A stretch of 8,802 nucleotides of DNA from Bacillota bacterium (GTDB lineage: Bacteria; Bacillota; Clostridia; Acetivibrionales; Acetivibrionaceae), in assembly GCA_023421115.1 (NCBI GenBank), contig JAEZUI010000139.1, positions 1 through 8,802 on the forward strand, given 5' to 3'. A model generated the notes under the pieces. That model did no database searches. It was not told the DNA's origin and saw only the letters and a program-made list of their open reading frames with translations. Positions 1 to 6,389 of this stretch are shown here, piece by piece (within the stretch, counting starts at the first letter, position 1; every line of letters begins with the position of its first letter). Position numbers and translations under genes: made by a program.

Positions 1-1125
1 GAGGAAAGCTCATATATAACAAAAAATGAGCGGCAGAAAATTTTATCGGAAGTAATAGATGAAACTATAGGCTTCGGTCCTATCAATCCTCTAATTCACG
101 ATACATCGGTCTCGGAAATAATGGTAAACGGACCTAATCAGGTATATGTTGAAAAAAAGGGAAAGCTTGTGCTGTCGGATGTCAGATTTAAAGATGATCA
201 GCATGTGATGCATGTGATTGAGAAGATTGTTGCTCCATTGGGCAGGAGGATTGATGAAAGTTCTCCTATGGTGGATGCAAGATTACCAAATGGTTCTCGT
301 GTTAACGTTATTATACCTCCCTTAGCTTTGGACGGGCCAAGTATAACTATAAGAAAATTTTCAGAAAAACCCTATACCGTAAAAGATTTAATCAACTTTG
401 GCACTATCACTCCAAATGTAGCTATGTTTTTGAAGGCTTGCGTTGAAGCTAGACTGAACATCGTCGTTTCAGGAGGAACAGGAAGCGGAAAAACAACAAC
501 ATTAAATGTTATTTCTTCCTTTATACCTGAAGATGAGAGAATAGTTACTATAGAAGATGCTGCCGAAATTCAGCTTGGTCAGGAGCATGTTTTAAGGCTT
601 GAAACAAGGCCTCCGAATATTGAAGGAAAAGGTGCCATAACAATAAGGGATCTTGTTAGGAACTCACTGAGAATGAGGCCGGATAGAATAGTTGTTGGAG
701 AGGTTCGAAGCGGAGAAGCTTTAGATATGCTTCAAGCTATGAACACCGGCCATGATGGTTCACTTACTACTGGCCATGCCAATACTCCGAGAGATATGCT
801 GGCAAGGCTTGAAACAATGGTATTAATGGCAGGTATGGATCTTCCGGTAAAGGCCATAAGGGAGCAGATAGCATCGGCTGTTGATATAATAGTACAACAA
901 TCGAGATTGAAGGATGGAAGCAGGAGAATTACTCATATTTCTGAAGTGACAGGAATGGAAGGCGACATAATTACCATGCAGGACATATTTATTTACAAAC
1001 AAGCGGGAAAAGATGAAAGAGGAAGAATAATTGGTGACATAGTACCTACGGGAATAAAACCTAAATTTATGGAGAAATTTGAAAAAGCTGGTGTTATGCT
1101 TCCTGCTGATTTGTTTACTCCCTAA
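1..1125 (+). CDS. cpaF: CpaF/TadA-family secretion ATPase of the Tad pilus system (5' end outside window)
   Basis: Cytoplasmic hexameric ATPase that powers Tad/Flp-type pilus assembly (type II/IV secretion ATPase superfamily). The frame is open from the first base of the window, so the gene starts upstream; 374 residues are visible. The ATG at 121 is internal: the residues before it (GFGPINPLIHDTSVSEIMVN) are the conserved CpaF N-terminal region. Counting from base 1, I see Walker A GGTGSGKT at about residues 158-165 (bases 472-495), the Asp box TIEDAAEIQL at about 183-192, the Walker B-like RPDRIVVGE ending at about 234, and the His box TTGHANTPRDM around 259. EVRSGEA has Ser where Gly is usual in this family; I expect little effect. 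The stop at 1123-1125 is followed 29 bases later by tadB, so the genes are probably co-transcribed. CpaF rather than a conjugation VirB11 homologue is favoured by the tadB-tadC neighbours. Confidence 0.96.
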   Translation, partial: EESSYITKNERQKILSEVIDETIGFGPINPLIHDTSVSEIMVNGPNQVYVEKKGKLVLSDVRFKDDQHVMHVIEKIVAPLGRRIDESSPMVDARLPNGSRVNVIIPPLALDGPSITIRKFSEKPYTVKDLINFGTITPNVAMFLKACVEARLNIVVSGGTGSGKTTTLNVISSFIPEDERIVTIEDAAEIQLGQEHVLRLETRPPNIEGKGAITIRDLVRNSLRMRPDRIVVGEVRSGEALDMLQAMNTGHDGSLTTGHANTPRDMLARLETMVLMAGMDLPVKAIREQIASAVDIIVQQSRLKDGSRRITHISEVTGMEGDIITMQDIFIYKQAGKDERGRIIGDIVPTGIKPKFMEKFEKAGVMLPADLFTP

Positions 1126-1154
1126 ATTACAATAAAGAAGGAAGGAACTTTTAT

Positions 1155-2135
1155 ATGATGAATTTTATTCTTATTTCAACATTTTTAAGCGTTTTGCTGT
1201 TTGCATACCAAATATTAAAGTTTCTAATAGGAAAACAGACTCCAATTATGCGTTTGGCGAAGTATACCAATAAAGTAGAAATAGGATTAGAAGAAAAGAG
1301 AAAAAGCAAACAGAAAGAGTTTAAAGTAGGTTTAGGTTTTATTGCACGAGGAGTAAAGGATGCAAAAGCTTTAGATGGGTATAAGAAAAGAATTCAGCTT
1401 GAACTGCAGAGGGCACACATTTTATTAAAACCTGAGGAGTATATTACGGTTAGCATTATACTCTTTTTCGCATTTGGTACTTTTATGTTTGCATTGGCAA
1501 GTTCTTCACCTTTTGCTGTTTTAGTTGCTATTGCAGGTGGAATTGTAGGATGGTATTTTCCGTCTTTGTACCTGAAAATAAAGATAAAGAAGAGGATCAA
1601 ATTTTTAAATGAACAACTTAGCGACGCTATTGTACTTATATCAAATTCACTAAAAGCAGGTTATAGTTTTTTTCAAGCTGTAGATATAGTAAGTAAAGAA
1701 ATGACTGGTCCTATGGCAGAAGAATTTACCCAACTTCAAAAAGAGGTAAATTTTGGGACCACCACGGAAAAAGCACTTGAAAACCTTGTTGCCCGCGTCA
1801 AGAGTGATGACCTTGAATTGGTCGTAACCGCTGTATTGATCCAAAGACAGGTTGGGGGTAATCTTTCCGAGGTTTTAGATAATATTTCTTCAACCATAAG
1901 AGAAAGGATACGAATAAAGGGTGAAGTAAAAACAGTAACTGCTCAAGGTAGAATGTCGGGAATGATAATTGCATTGCTTCCGCCGGCACTAGCATTAATA
2001 TTATTTCTTATAAATAGAAGCCATGTAATGGTTCTTTTTACAGACCCAATAGGTCTTGTAATACTCGGATTTTCGGTGTTTATGGAGTTTGTTGGTATAT
2101 ATTTTATCGGAAAGATTGTAAAAATTGAAGTGTGA
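1155..2135 (+). CDS. tadB: TadB, inner-membrane platform protein of the Tad pilus system
   Basis: Polytopic membrane protein with a type II secretion F domain (T2SSF). With TadC it forms the membrane platform on which the CpaF ATPase acts. It has 326 residues, near the usual TadB length. A hydrophobic segment lies at the N-terminus (residues 3-25), two lie around 95-140, a cytoplasmic helical T2SSF block covers about 155-250 (LSDAIVLISNSLKAGYSF, then RQVGGNLSEVLDNI), and two more membrane segments lie at about 270-290 and 298-320. Two consecutive ATGs (1155 and 1158) could start it; an AAGGAAGG purine tract at 1138-1145 serves either. Its last bases overlap the start region of tadC, so coupled translation is likely. 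Assignment as TadB rather than TadC rests on its order after cpaF and the family sequence pattern. Confidence 0.94.
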   Translation: MMNFILISTFLSVLLFAYQILKFLIGKQTPIMRLAKYTNKVEIGLEEKRKSKQKEFKVGLGFIARGVKDAKALDGYKKRIQLELQRAHILLKPEEYITVSIILFFAFGTFMFALASSSPFAVLVAIAGGIVGWYFPSLYLKIKIKKRIKFLNEQLSDAIVLISNSLKAGYSFFQAVDIVSKEMTGPMAEEFTQLQKEVNFGTTTEKALENLVARVKSDDLELVVTAVLIQRQVGGNLSEVLDNISSTIRERIRIKGEVKTVTAQGRMSGMIIALLPPALALILFLINRSHVMVLFTDPIGLVILGFSVFMEFVGIYFIGKIVKIEV

Positions 2136-2146
2136 GGTGTAAAGTT

Positions 2147-3067
2147 ATGATTATGTATTTGCTTTTGATTTCGATTTTTATTTCATCATATCTTATTGTT
2201 TATGCTTTTGTGGGAGTATTATACAGAAATAAAAAGGTTATAAGTATAAGACTAGATAGAATTGCAAAGGAAGATATTAAAAACCTTGATTATGAATTAA
2301 ACCAGCCGCTGTTTGTGAGAGTAATACGTCCTATACTAGATGACATCAGTAAAATAATATTGAAGGTGACCCCTAAGGAGTTCAAATTTGCTTTTGAGAA
2401 AAAAGTAATTAAAGCGGGGAACCCTTTTAACTTATTAATGAAGGACTGGATAAATATTCAGGTTATTGTAGTTGTGGTATTGCCGTTTATAACAGCTGGT
2501 ATATGTTACTATTTGGGGTTGGATATAAGAAGCATAATATTTATTGGAATAATTGAGATATGTTTAGGATTGTTGTTCCCGAATTTGTTGCTAAACAAAA
2601 AAATAGCACAAAGACACAAACAAATTTCAAACTCACTTCCCGATGTATTGGATTTGCTGACAGTTAGTGTTGAAGCCGGTCTTGGATTTGATGGTGCCTT
2701 GGCAAAAGTTATTGACAAGATGCCGGGGCCTATTGCCTATGAGTTTGAAAATGTTCTTCAGGAGATGAAAGTAGGAAAACAGAAAAGAGATGCTCTAAAG
2801 GATATGGCAGACAGGGTAGGCATTCATGATCTGACTACATTTGTAGGTTCAATTATACAGGCAGACCAGCTAGGAGTTAGTATTGGTAATGTGCTAAGAA
2901 TTCAGTCGGAGCAAATGAGGGAGAAAAGAAGGCAGAGGGCTAAGGAAAAAGCTATGAAAGCACCTGTAAAAATGCTTATACCAATGGTTTTGTTTATTTT
3001 TCCAACTATATTTTCAGTGCTTATTGGACCTGTAGTAATTAGAGTAATTTATACATTTACGAAGTAG
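2147..3067 (+). CDS. tadC: TadC, inner-membrane platform protein of the Tad pilus system
   Basis: Second T2SSF-domain membrane protein of the Tad machine, partner of TadB. With the start chosen here it has 306 residues. An N-terminal membrane helix (MIMYLLLISIFISSYLIVYA) is followed by a soluble region, a membrane pair at about 105-150, the T2SSF block at about 165-265 (SLPDVLDLLTVSVEAGLGFD, then ADQLGVSIGNVLR) and a C-terminal hydrophobic helix ending near the last residue. The frame also permits a GTG at 2132 inside the tadB stop, but GAGGTG at 2134-2139 sits 7 bases before the ATG at 2147 and looks like the ribosome binding site, so I start there; a further ATG lies at 2153. No pilin, TadE or prepilin peptidase gene follows, so this is the 3' end of the operon in this window. 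Confidence 0.93.
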   Translation: MIMYLLLISIFISSYLIVYAFVGVLYRNKKVISIRLDRIAKEDIKNLDYELNQPLFVRVIRPILDDISKIILKVTPKEFKFAFEKKVIKAGNPFNLLMKDWINIQVIVVVVLPFITAGICYYLGLDIRSIIFIGIIEICLGLLFPNLLLNKKIAQRHKQISNSLPDVLDLLTVSVEAGLGFDGALAKVIDKMPGPIAYEFENVLQEMKVGKQKRDALKDMADRVGIHDLTTFVGSIIQADQLGVSIGNVLRIQSEQMREKRRQRAKEKAMKAPVKMLIPMVLFIFPTIFSVLIGPVVIRVIYTFTK

Positions 3068-3073
3068 GGAAAT

Positions 3074-3107
3074 AAAAGTTTCGGGGGCGTCAAGCTCCTC
3101 CACTTTT
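3074..3107 (+). terminator. Hairpin just after tadC, probable Tad operon terminator
   Basis: AAAAGT (3074-3079) pairs with ACTTTT (3102-3107). Inside, GGGGG (3083-3087) pairs with the CTCC/CCTCC run (3097-3101), with one G-T. A pyrimidine-rich tail (TTTTGTCTCTTTCTCTT) follows. The tail is interrupted by C and G, so termination could be partial. A second small hairpin, GTCTCTT (3108-3114) with AAGAGAC (3127-3133), follows at once and lacks a U tract. Both begin within 50 bases of the tadC stop. Confidence 0.5.
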
Positions 3108-3138
3108 GTCTCTTTCTCTTCGTTCTAAGAGACGTAAT

Positions 3139-3174
3139 AAAAAATCAAGTAGAATTTGTTCCACTTGATTTTTT
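3139..3174. terminator. Bidirectional intrinsic terminator between the Tad operon and the minus-strand riboswitch
   Basis: A perfect 12-bp stem, AAAAAATCAAGT (3139-3150) with ACTTGATTTTTT (3163-3174), continues after one mismatch as GAA/TTC and is capped by a TTTG loop. It carries a run of six T on the outgoing side of either strand. On the plus strand it closes the tad operon; on the minus strand it would stop transcripts running through the riboswitch toward tadC. Confidence 0.78.
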
Positions 3175-3199
3175 GTATAAAAATATTTGTAATTATCTT

Positions 3200-3240
3200 A
3201 AAAAAAAAGCGGTATAAGGAAATCAATATGACCTATTTCC
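3200..3240 (-). terminator. Minus-strand terminator/expression platform after the riboswitch
   Basis: On the minus strand a run of nine U (plus-strand A9 at 3200-3208) follows ATTTCCTTATACC-GC. The sequence before the U run can pair in several exclusive ways: a local GGT-ATA/TAT-ACC hairpin with a bulged C (3227-3233 with 3211-3216), a local GGAAAT/ATTTCC hairpin (3235-3240 with 3218-3223), or a long-range stem with the 5' leader of the same RNA (3378-3390). The U9 run directly after a pairable segment fits an intrinsic terminator controlled by the aptamer, but which pairing forms with ligand cannot be read from sequence alone. Confidence 0.6.
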
Positions 3241-3279
3241 CAATATATTTGAAAGAGATTAAACAGAACTTTTAATGGC

Positions 3280-3372
3280 GGCTTGGCAATCATATCAAGG
3301 ACACTGATCCTTAACTTAGACCCACAGCTTTGCGTCATCATTTTTCAATGATTTTGCCCTGTTTCATAAGCC
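3280..3372 (-). promoter_or_regulatory. Cyclic-di-GMP-I (GEMM-I) riboswitch aptamer, minus strand
   Basis: Read on the minus strand, all the class landmarks appear in order. P1 is GGCUU (3372-3368) with AAGCC (3284-3280). The conserved CAGGGCAAAA lies at 3361-3352. P2 is AUCAUU-GAAA-AAUGAU (3352-3337), a perfect 6-bp stem with a GAAA tetraloop. GACGCAAAGC follows at 3336-3327. P3 carries the tetraloop receptor halves CUAAG (3319-3315) and UAUG (3294-3291) below a stem ending in AAGGA/UCCUU (3312-3297), and GCC then leads back into P1. This is the established fold of the class that binds the second messenger c-di-GMP. The middle G of AGGGC (3358) is retained; an A there is the known change in relatives that prefer cGAMP. 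The aptamer is intact, but it points toward tadC, which lies on the opposite strand, so its target is unclear. Confidence 0.93.
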
Positions 3373-3425
3373 CATTTATCTCCTTATACCTTAGGTTTAA
3401 GGGAGGTAGAATGTATTACATTTTT

Positions 3426-3453
3426 ATTATAGCATACATTGTACAGATGTTAA
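3426..3453 (-). promoter_or_regulatory. Promoter for the minus-strand riboswitch RNA
   Basis: On the minus strand, TTAACA (3453-3448, one mismatch to the -35 consensus) is separated by 16 bases from a perfect TATAAT (3431-3426). A TG one base before the -10 box makes it an extended -10. The predicted start is near 3419, about 47 bases before the aptamer. It is the best sigma-A-type match seen in this intergenic region, and shows that the riboswitch need not depend on read-through from the DUF896 gene. Confidence 0.75.
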
Positions 3454-3583
3454 AACACAGAATTATTGAAAATATCCATAATAAACTGCTAATAAGGTTG
3501 TTGTTGTAAAATATATAGCTCATATGAATAATTTCGCATAAAATCTTAATAATTTACACTTTTTCATTAGAGGTGTACCTAAA

Positions 3584-3808
3584 TCAATGCTTTTCACGTG
3601 CAGTATTGTTCTTTTCCTTTAAGGGCCTTTTATTGCCCTTTTCATCTACTACAACAATTGTATCAAGTGTAGATTTTAAGCTGCTTCTAAAATCCTTAAT
3701 ATACTCACTTCTAAGCATTTGTTGCTCTTGTTTTTCGGCAGGGGTCAAACCTGTTGTTTTGGATTTTTTCGACAACTCGTTTATTCTGTCTATTTTACTT
3801 TTATCCAT
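3584..3808 (-). CDS. DUF896/UPF0291 (YnzC-like) small protein
   Basis: A 74-residue, highly charged cytoplasmic protein. The sequence pattern is that of the DUF896 family: DKSKIDRINELSKKSKTTG, then LTPAEKQEQQMLRSEYIKDF, a helical-hairpin core, followed by a TIVVVDEKGN-type segment. Bacillus subtilis YnzC, of similar length, belongs to this family and lies in the SOS-induced yneA operon; the molecular function is not known. The ATG at 3808-3806 has GGAAGTG upstream with about 7 bases of spacing. The gene stands alone, convergent with the tad operon and divergent from phosphoglucomutase. No LexA-like GAAC-N4-GTTC site was seen nearby, so SOS control is not supported here. A 93-residue plus-strand ORF across the same bases is its shadow. 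Confidence 0.9.
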   Translation of the reverse strand: MDKSKIDRINELSKKSKTTGLTPAEKQEQQMLRSEYIKDFRSSLKSTLDTIVVVDEKGNKRPLKEKNNTAREKH

Positions 3809-3853
3809 TATATCACTTCCGTTTTATTTTTTTATGCCATCTTATGAGAAATA

Positions 3854-3889
3854 AAAAGGCCTGAGTGGGTGATGATACCCACAGCTTTT
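3854..3889. repeat. Hairpin in the leader of the DUF896 gene
   Basis: GTGGGT (3865-3870) and ACCCAC (3877-3882) form a perfect 6-bp stem with loop GATGAT. After an internal loop the arms re-pair as AAAA-GC (3854-3860, one bulged G) with GCTTTT (3884-3889). On the minus strand the stem is followed by GGCC and five T, about 45 bases before the DUF896 start codon, so it could act as an attenuator; on the plus strand it is followed by TTTTATTATTAT. No plus-strand gene needs a terminator here. It could also be a copy of a dispersed palindromic element. Confidence 0.5.
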
Positions 3890-3892
3890 ATT

Positions 3893-3921
3893 ATTATAAA
3901 CTATTTTGCTTATTATTAAAA
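3893..3921 (-). promoter_or_regulatory. Possible promoter for the DUF896 gene
   Basis: On the minus strand a perfect TATAAT (3898-3893) lies 17 bases after a poor -35 match, TTTTAA (3921-3916). Transcription would start near 3886, at the base of the leader hairpin. The -35 is weak and the region is AT-rich, so confidence is low. Confidence 0.3.
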
Positions 3922-4055
3922 TACTCAAATTAATTTCTGTAATACTATGGGAATAGAAATTTAAATGTGGTTTGCGTTCTGTCGGCCTAGAAGTTAGTGT
4001 TATTAGTATAATTTAGTATAAGGATAGAATATGCAATCGATTTTTGTGTTTGCAG

Positions 4056-4083
4056 TTGTAAAATCGGGTAAATATGGTATACT
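4056..4083 (+). promoter_or_regulatory. Promoter for phosphoglucomutase
   Basis: TTGTAA (4056-4061) and TATACT (4078-4083) are separated by 16 bases, matching sigma-A-type boxes at four and five of six positions. The predicted start near 4090 leaves a leader of about 27 bases ending in GAGGAG (4103-4108), 8 bases before the ATG. The remaining 3899-4055 interval shows only AT-rich sequence and one isolated TATAAT at 4007-4012 without a -35. Confidence 0.65.
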
Positions 4084-4116
4084 AAATACTGAAAAAATGA
4101 AAGAGGAGATTGATAT

Positions 4117-5853
4117 ATGTCTAGCAATGCTGTGTATAAGTTTTGGTTGGGAAATGAATACTTTGACGAACAAACAAGGGAAGAATTGCTGAAGATAAAA
4201 GATGATTCTAAGGAAATTGAAGATAGATTTTATAAATATCTTGATTTTGGTACCGGAGGACTAAGAGGAATTATAGGTGCCGGTACAAACAGGATGAATA
4301 TTTATACTGTAAGAAGAGCATCTCAAGGCTTGGCGGATTTTATAAATAGTATAGGTGCGGCACAAAAGGGCATTGCTATTGCATTTGATTCAAGAAATAT
4401 GTCTCCGGAGTTTGCCCTTGAAGCTGCTAAAGTATTTGCAGGTAATGGAGTGAAGGCGTATTTGTTTGATGAATTGAGGCCTGTACCTGAGTTATCCTTT
4501 GCTGTAAGATACTTAAAGACTGCTGCCGGAATTGTTGTAACCGCAAGTCATAATCCTAAAGAGTATAACGGCTACAAGGTATATGGGGAAGATGGGGGAC
4601 AGCTTCCTTTAGAGGAGTCCAATCAGGTAATTGGTTTTATGAACAAAATTGAAGATATAGCAACAGTTAAGTTTATGGATAAAGATGAAGCAATTGAAAA
4701 GGGTCTTATAAAGATTATAGGCAAAGAAATTGATGATGCTTATATATCCATGCTTAAAAGTCTTTGTGTAAATCCAGACGTTGCTAAAAGCGTAGGTGAT
4801 AGCTTTAAAATTATATATACACCTCTGCATGGATCAGGAAATAAGCCTGTTAGACGTATTCTTGAAGAGATTGGCTTTAAGAACGTACTTGTTGTAAAAG
4901 AACAGGAACTTCCGGATAAGAATTTTTCAACGGTAAAATCTCCTAATCCTGAGGAAAAAGAAGCCTTTACAATTGCAATAGAGCTTGCAAAATCACAGAA
5001 CGTTGATCTTATAATCGGTACCGACCCTGATTGCGATAGAGTAGGTGTGGTTGTAAGGAATAAGGAAGGTGAGTATGTTACACTTACGGGAAATCAGACA
5101 GGCTGTTTGCTGCTCGAGTACATTCTTTCACAGAAGAAGGCAAAGGGGAATCTGCCTGACAACGGCTTTGTTGTAAAAACTATTGTAACAACTGAGCTTA
5201 CAAGGGAGATAGCGAAAGAATATGGTGTGGAACTTTTAGAAGTACTTACCGGATTTAAGTTTATTGGTGAGAAGATCAAACTCCTTGATGAAAATGGAGA
5301 TAAAAAATATCTATTTGGCTTTGAGGAAAGCTATGGATACTTAGCTGGTACATCTGTAAGAGATAAAGATGCTGTTGTTGCATCTATGTTAATTGCTGAA
5401 ATGGCAGCTTATTATAAATCAAGGGATATGTCTCTTTATGATGGTTTGATGGAATTATTGAACAAATATGGATATACGATAGAGGGTATTAAATCATACA
5501 CCCTTAAAGGTAAAGAAGGTTTAGACAAAATTAATTCTGCTTTAGAAAAGTTAAGGGAAGATGAGATTACCAAATTTGGTGCAATTGAAGTTGCGGCCGT
5601 TAGGGATTACCAAAAAGGTGAAAGGTATCAAATAAGCACAGGTAATAGGGAAAAGATTGATTTGCCTGAGTCGGATGTTTTATATTATGAAATGAAGGAT
5701 GGCAAATCATGGTTTTGTGTAAGACCTTCGGGAACTGAACCTAAAATAAAGGTTTACTATGGAGTTACCGATAAGGGTTTAGATGCTGCAAAGAATAAAC
5801 TTGAACAAATACAGACAAATGTGTTGGGTGTTGTGGAAAAGCTTTTGTTTTAG
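4117..5853 (+). CDS. pgcA: Alpha-phosphoglucomutase (phosphohexomutase superfamily)
   Basis: Cytoplasmic enzyme interconverting glucose-1-phosphate and glucose-6-phosphate through an enzyme phosphoserine and a glucose-1,6-bisphosphate intermediate; it feeds UDP-glucose, envelope polymers and storage glycan, and in a cellulose user would also process glucose-1-phosphate from cellodextrin phosphorolysis. It has 578 residues, close to Bacillus PgcA. All four active-site elements are present: the phosphoserine loop TASHNPKEYNGYKVY (142-156, Ser144), the Mg2+ loop DPDCDR (303-308), the sugar-binding loop GFEESYG (401-407) and the phosphate-binding loop RPSGTEPK (536-543). The N-terminal LDFGTGGLRG is also typical. 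The ATG at 4117 follows GAGGAG by 8 bases. It stands as a single gene with its own promoter and terminator. Phosphomannomutase activity cannot be excluded from motifs alone, but length and the GFEESYG loop favour phosphoglucomutase. Confidence 0.95.
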   Translation: MSSNAVYKFWLGNEYFDEQTREELLKIKDDSKEIEDRFYKYLDFGTGGLRGIIGAGTNRMNIYTVRRASQGLADFINSIGAAQKGIAIAFDSRNMSPEFALEAAKVFAGNGVKAYLFDELRPVPELSFAVRYLKTAAGIVVTASHNPKEYNGYKVYGEDGGQLPLEESNQVIGFMNKIEDIATVKFMDKDEAIEKGLIKIIGKEIDDAYISMLKSLCVNPDVAKSVGDSFKIIYTPLHGSGNKPVRRILEEIGFKNVLVVKEQELPDKNFSTVKSPNPEEKEAFTIAIELAKSQNVDLIIGTDPDCDRVGVVVRNKEGEYVTLTGNQTGCLLLEYILSQKKAKGNLPDNGFVVKTIVTTELTREIAKEYGVELLEVLTGFKFIGEKIKLLDENGDKKYLFGFEESYGYLAGTSVRDKDAVVASMLIAEMAAYYKSRDMSLYDGLMELLNKYGYTIEGIKSYTLKGKEGLDKINSALEKLREDEITKFGAIEVAAVRDYQKGERYQISTGNREKIDLPESDVLYYEMKDGKSWFCVRPSGTEPKIKVYYGVTDKGLDAAKNKLEQIQTNVLGVVEKLLF

Positions 5854-5952
5854 TGGGAGGCCAAGAAGGTCCAGATATTCAAAGATTAATAGATAAATTC
5901 ATAAATGAGCTTAAAATCATTGATAAGGGCCATAGAAGAAGCTCAAAGAGGT

Positions 5953-6001
5953 TTACCCCGTATTAGCATTATATAAAGCTAATACGGGGTAATTTTGTTT
6001 T
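5953..6001 (+). terminator. Strong intrinsic terminator after phosphoglucomutase
   Basis: TTACCCCGTATTAGC (5953-5967) and GCTAATACGGGGTAA (5978-5992) form a perfect 15-bp stem with a 10-base loop, followed by TTTTGTTTT. It lies 100 bases after the stop codon and closes the transcription unit. Confidence 0.92.
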
Positions 6002-6287
6002 ACTCAAGCTTTAAAACAATAATACCTACCATTCGAAGTTATTTAAATCACCTTCTAATGAAACCTAATAAAAAAGTAATCAAAATCATTTTTTTCACCT
6101 GTGAAATAGGATTCCTGGAATAAAGATTCATTGACCTCAGAGGAACACTTCCAATTGAAAAAATCCGGTTTAGGGAAATACAGAAGGCAATAGAAGGAGT
6201 TTTTCAATGGTTTTGAAGCTTTATGTATGTAATTAAGCTGTTTTGCAAGTGGATTCTTTTAAAATAAATCTTGTAACAAAATTTTGA
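6002..6287. other. Gene-free interval upstream of the truncated kinase
   Basis: No convincing gene, promoter or structured RNA was found. Short frames exist (for example from 6122, reading FIDLRGTLPIEKIRF and ending in TGA near 6216) but have no start signal and no recognised family. The interval occupies the place where the missing N-terminal part of the kinase gene would be expected, so it may be decayed coding DNA or sequence joined by a deletion. Confidence 0.4.
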
Positions 6288-6389
6288 AAATTTTCAACAG
6301 GTATTTTTGACAAGGATGATCTTCAAATATTAACGTTCATTGCTGCTCAAGCAGGTATATCAATTGAAAATGCAATTTTATATTCTTCA
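6288..6389 (+). pseudogene. Remnant of a GAF domain fused in frame to the kinase
   Basis: The frame upstream of the kinase start reads KFSTGIFDKDD, then LQILTFIAAQAGISIENAIL, the typical last strand and helix of a GAF domain in large sensor kinases (pattern: LENxxSTGxFxxxxxxxLxxLxxQAAISIENAxLY). It is open back only to the TGA at 6285-6287, which falls just where LEN should precede FSTG, and no usual start codon lies in this segment. The rest of the GAF domain is missing upstream. This suggests a 5' truncation of a larger gene by deletion or frameshift near 6285. Confidence 0.7.

Larger units (their letters stand above)
3200..3419 (-). ncRNA. Predicted orphan riboswitch transcript of about 220 nt
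   Basis: The promoter at 3426-3453 predicts a transcript start near 3419, and the U9 run at 3208-3200 predicts an end near 3200. The RNA would contain a 5' leader with a small hairpin (CCTTA/TAAGG, 3402-3398 with 3393-3389), the c-di-GMP-I aptamer and the terminator region. No open reading frame with a ribosome binding site follows on this strand before the convergent tadC gene, so the RNA has no evident coding target here. Start, end and stability are inferred. Confidence 0.45.

Noticed and set aside
1394..1995. Three minus-strand ORFs of 64-68 codons within tadB
   Set aside because: They lie opposite a well-supported gene, overlap each other and show no family pattern. The antisense idea for the riboswitch RNA does not need them.
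2132..2146. GTG at 2132 as the tadC start
   Set aside because: The GAGGTG at 2134-2139 fits as the ribosome binding site of ATG 2147, and the extra residues RCKV would put charge in front of the N-terminal membrane helix without support.
3573..3854. Plus-strand 93-codon ORF
   Set aside because: It is the reverse-strand shadow of the DUF896 gene (3584-3808 minus), starts without a ribosome binding site, and its residues have the skewed Ser/Leu/Phe content of antisense frames.
4007..4012. Isolated TATAAT upstream of phosphoglucomutase
   Set aside because: No -35 element at 15-18 bases upstream; the TTGTAA/TATACT pair at 4056-4083 is better placed.
5853..5966. GTG-started 37-codon frame overlapping the phosphoglucomutase stop
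   Set aside because: No good ribosome binding site, no recognised family, and its last codons run into the stem of the strong terminator at 5953-5992.
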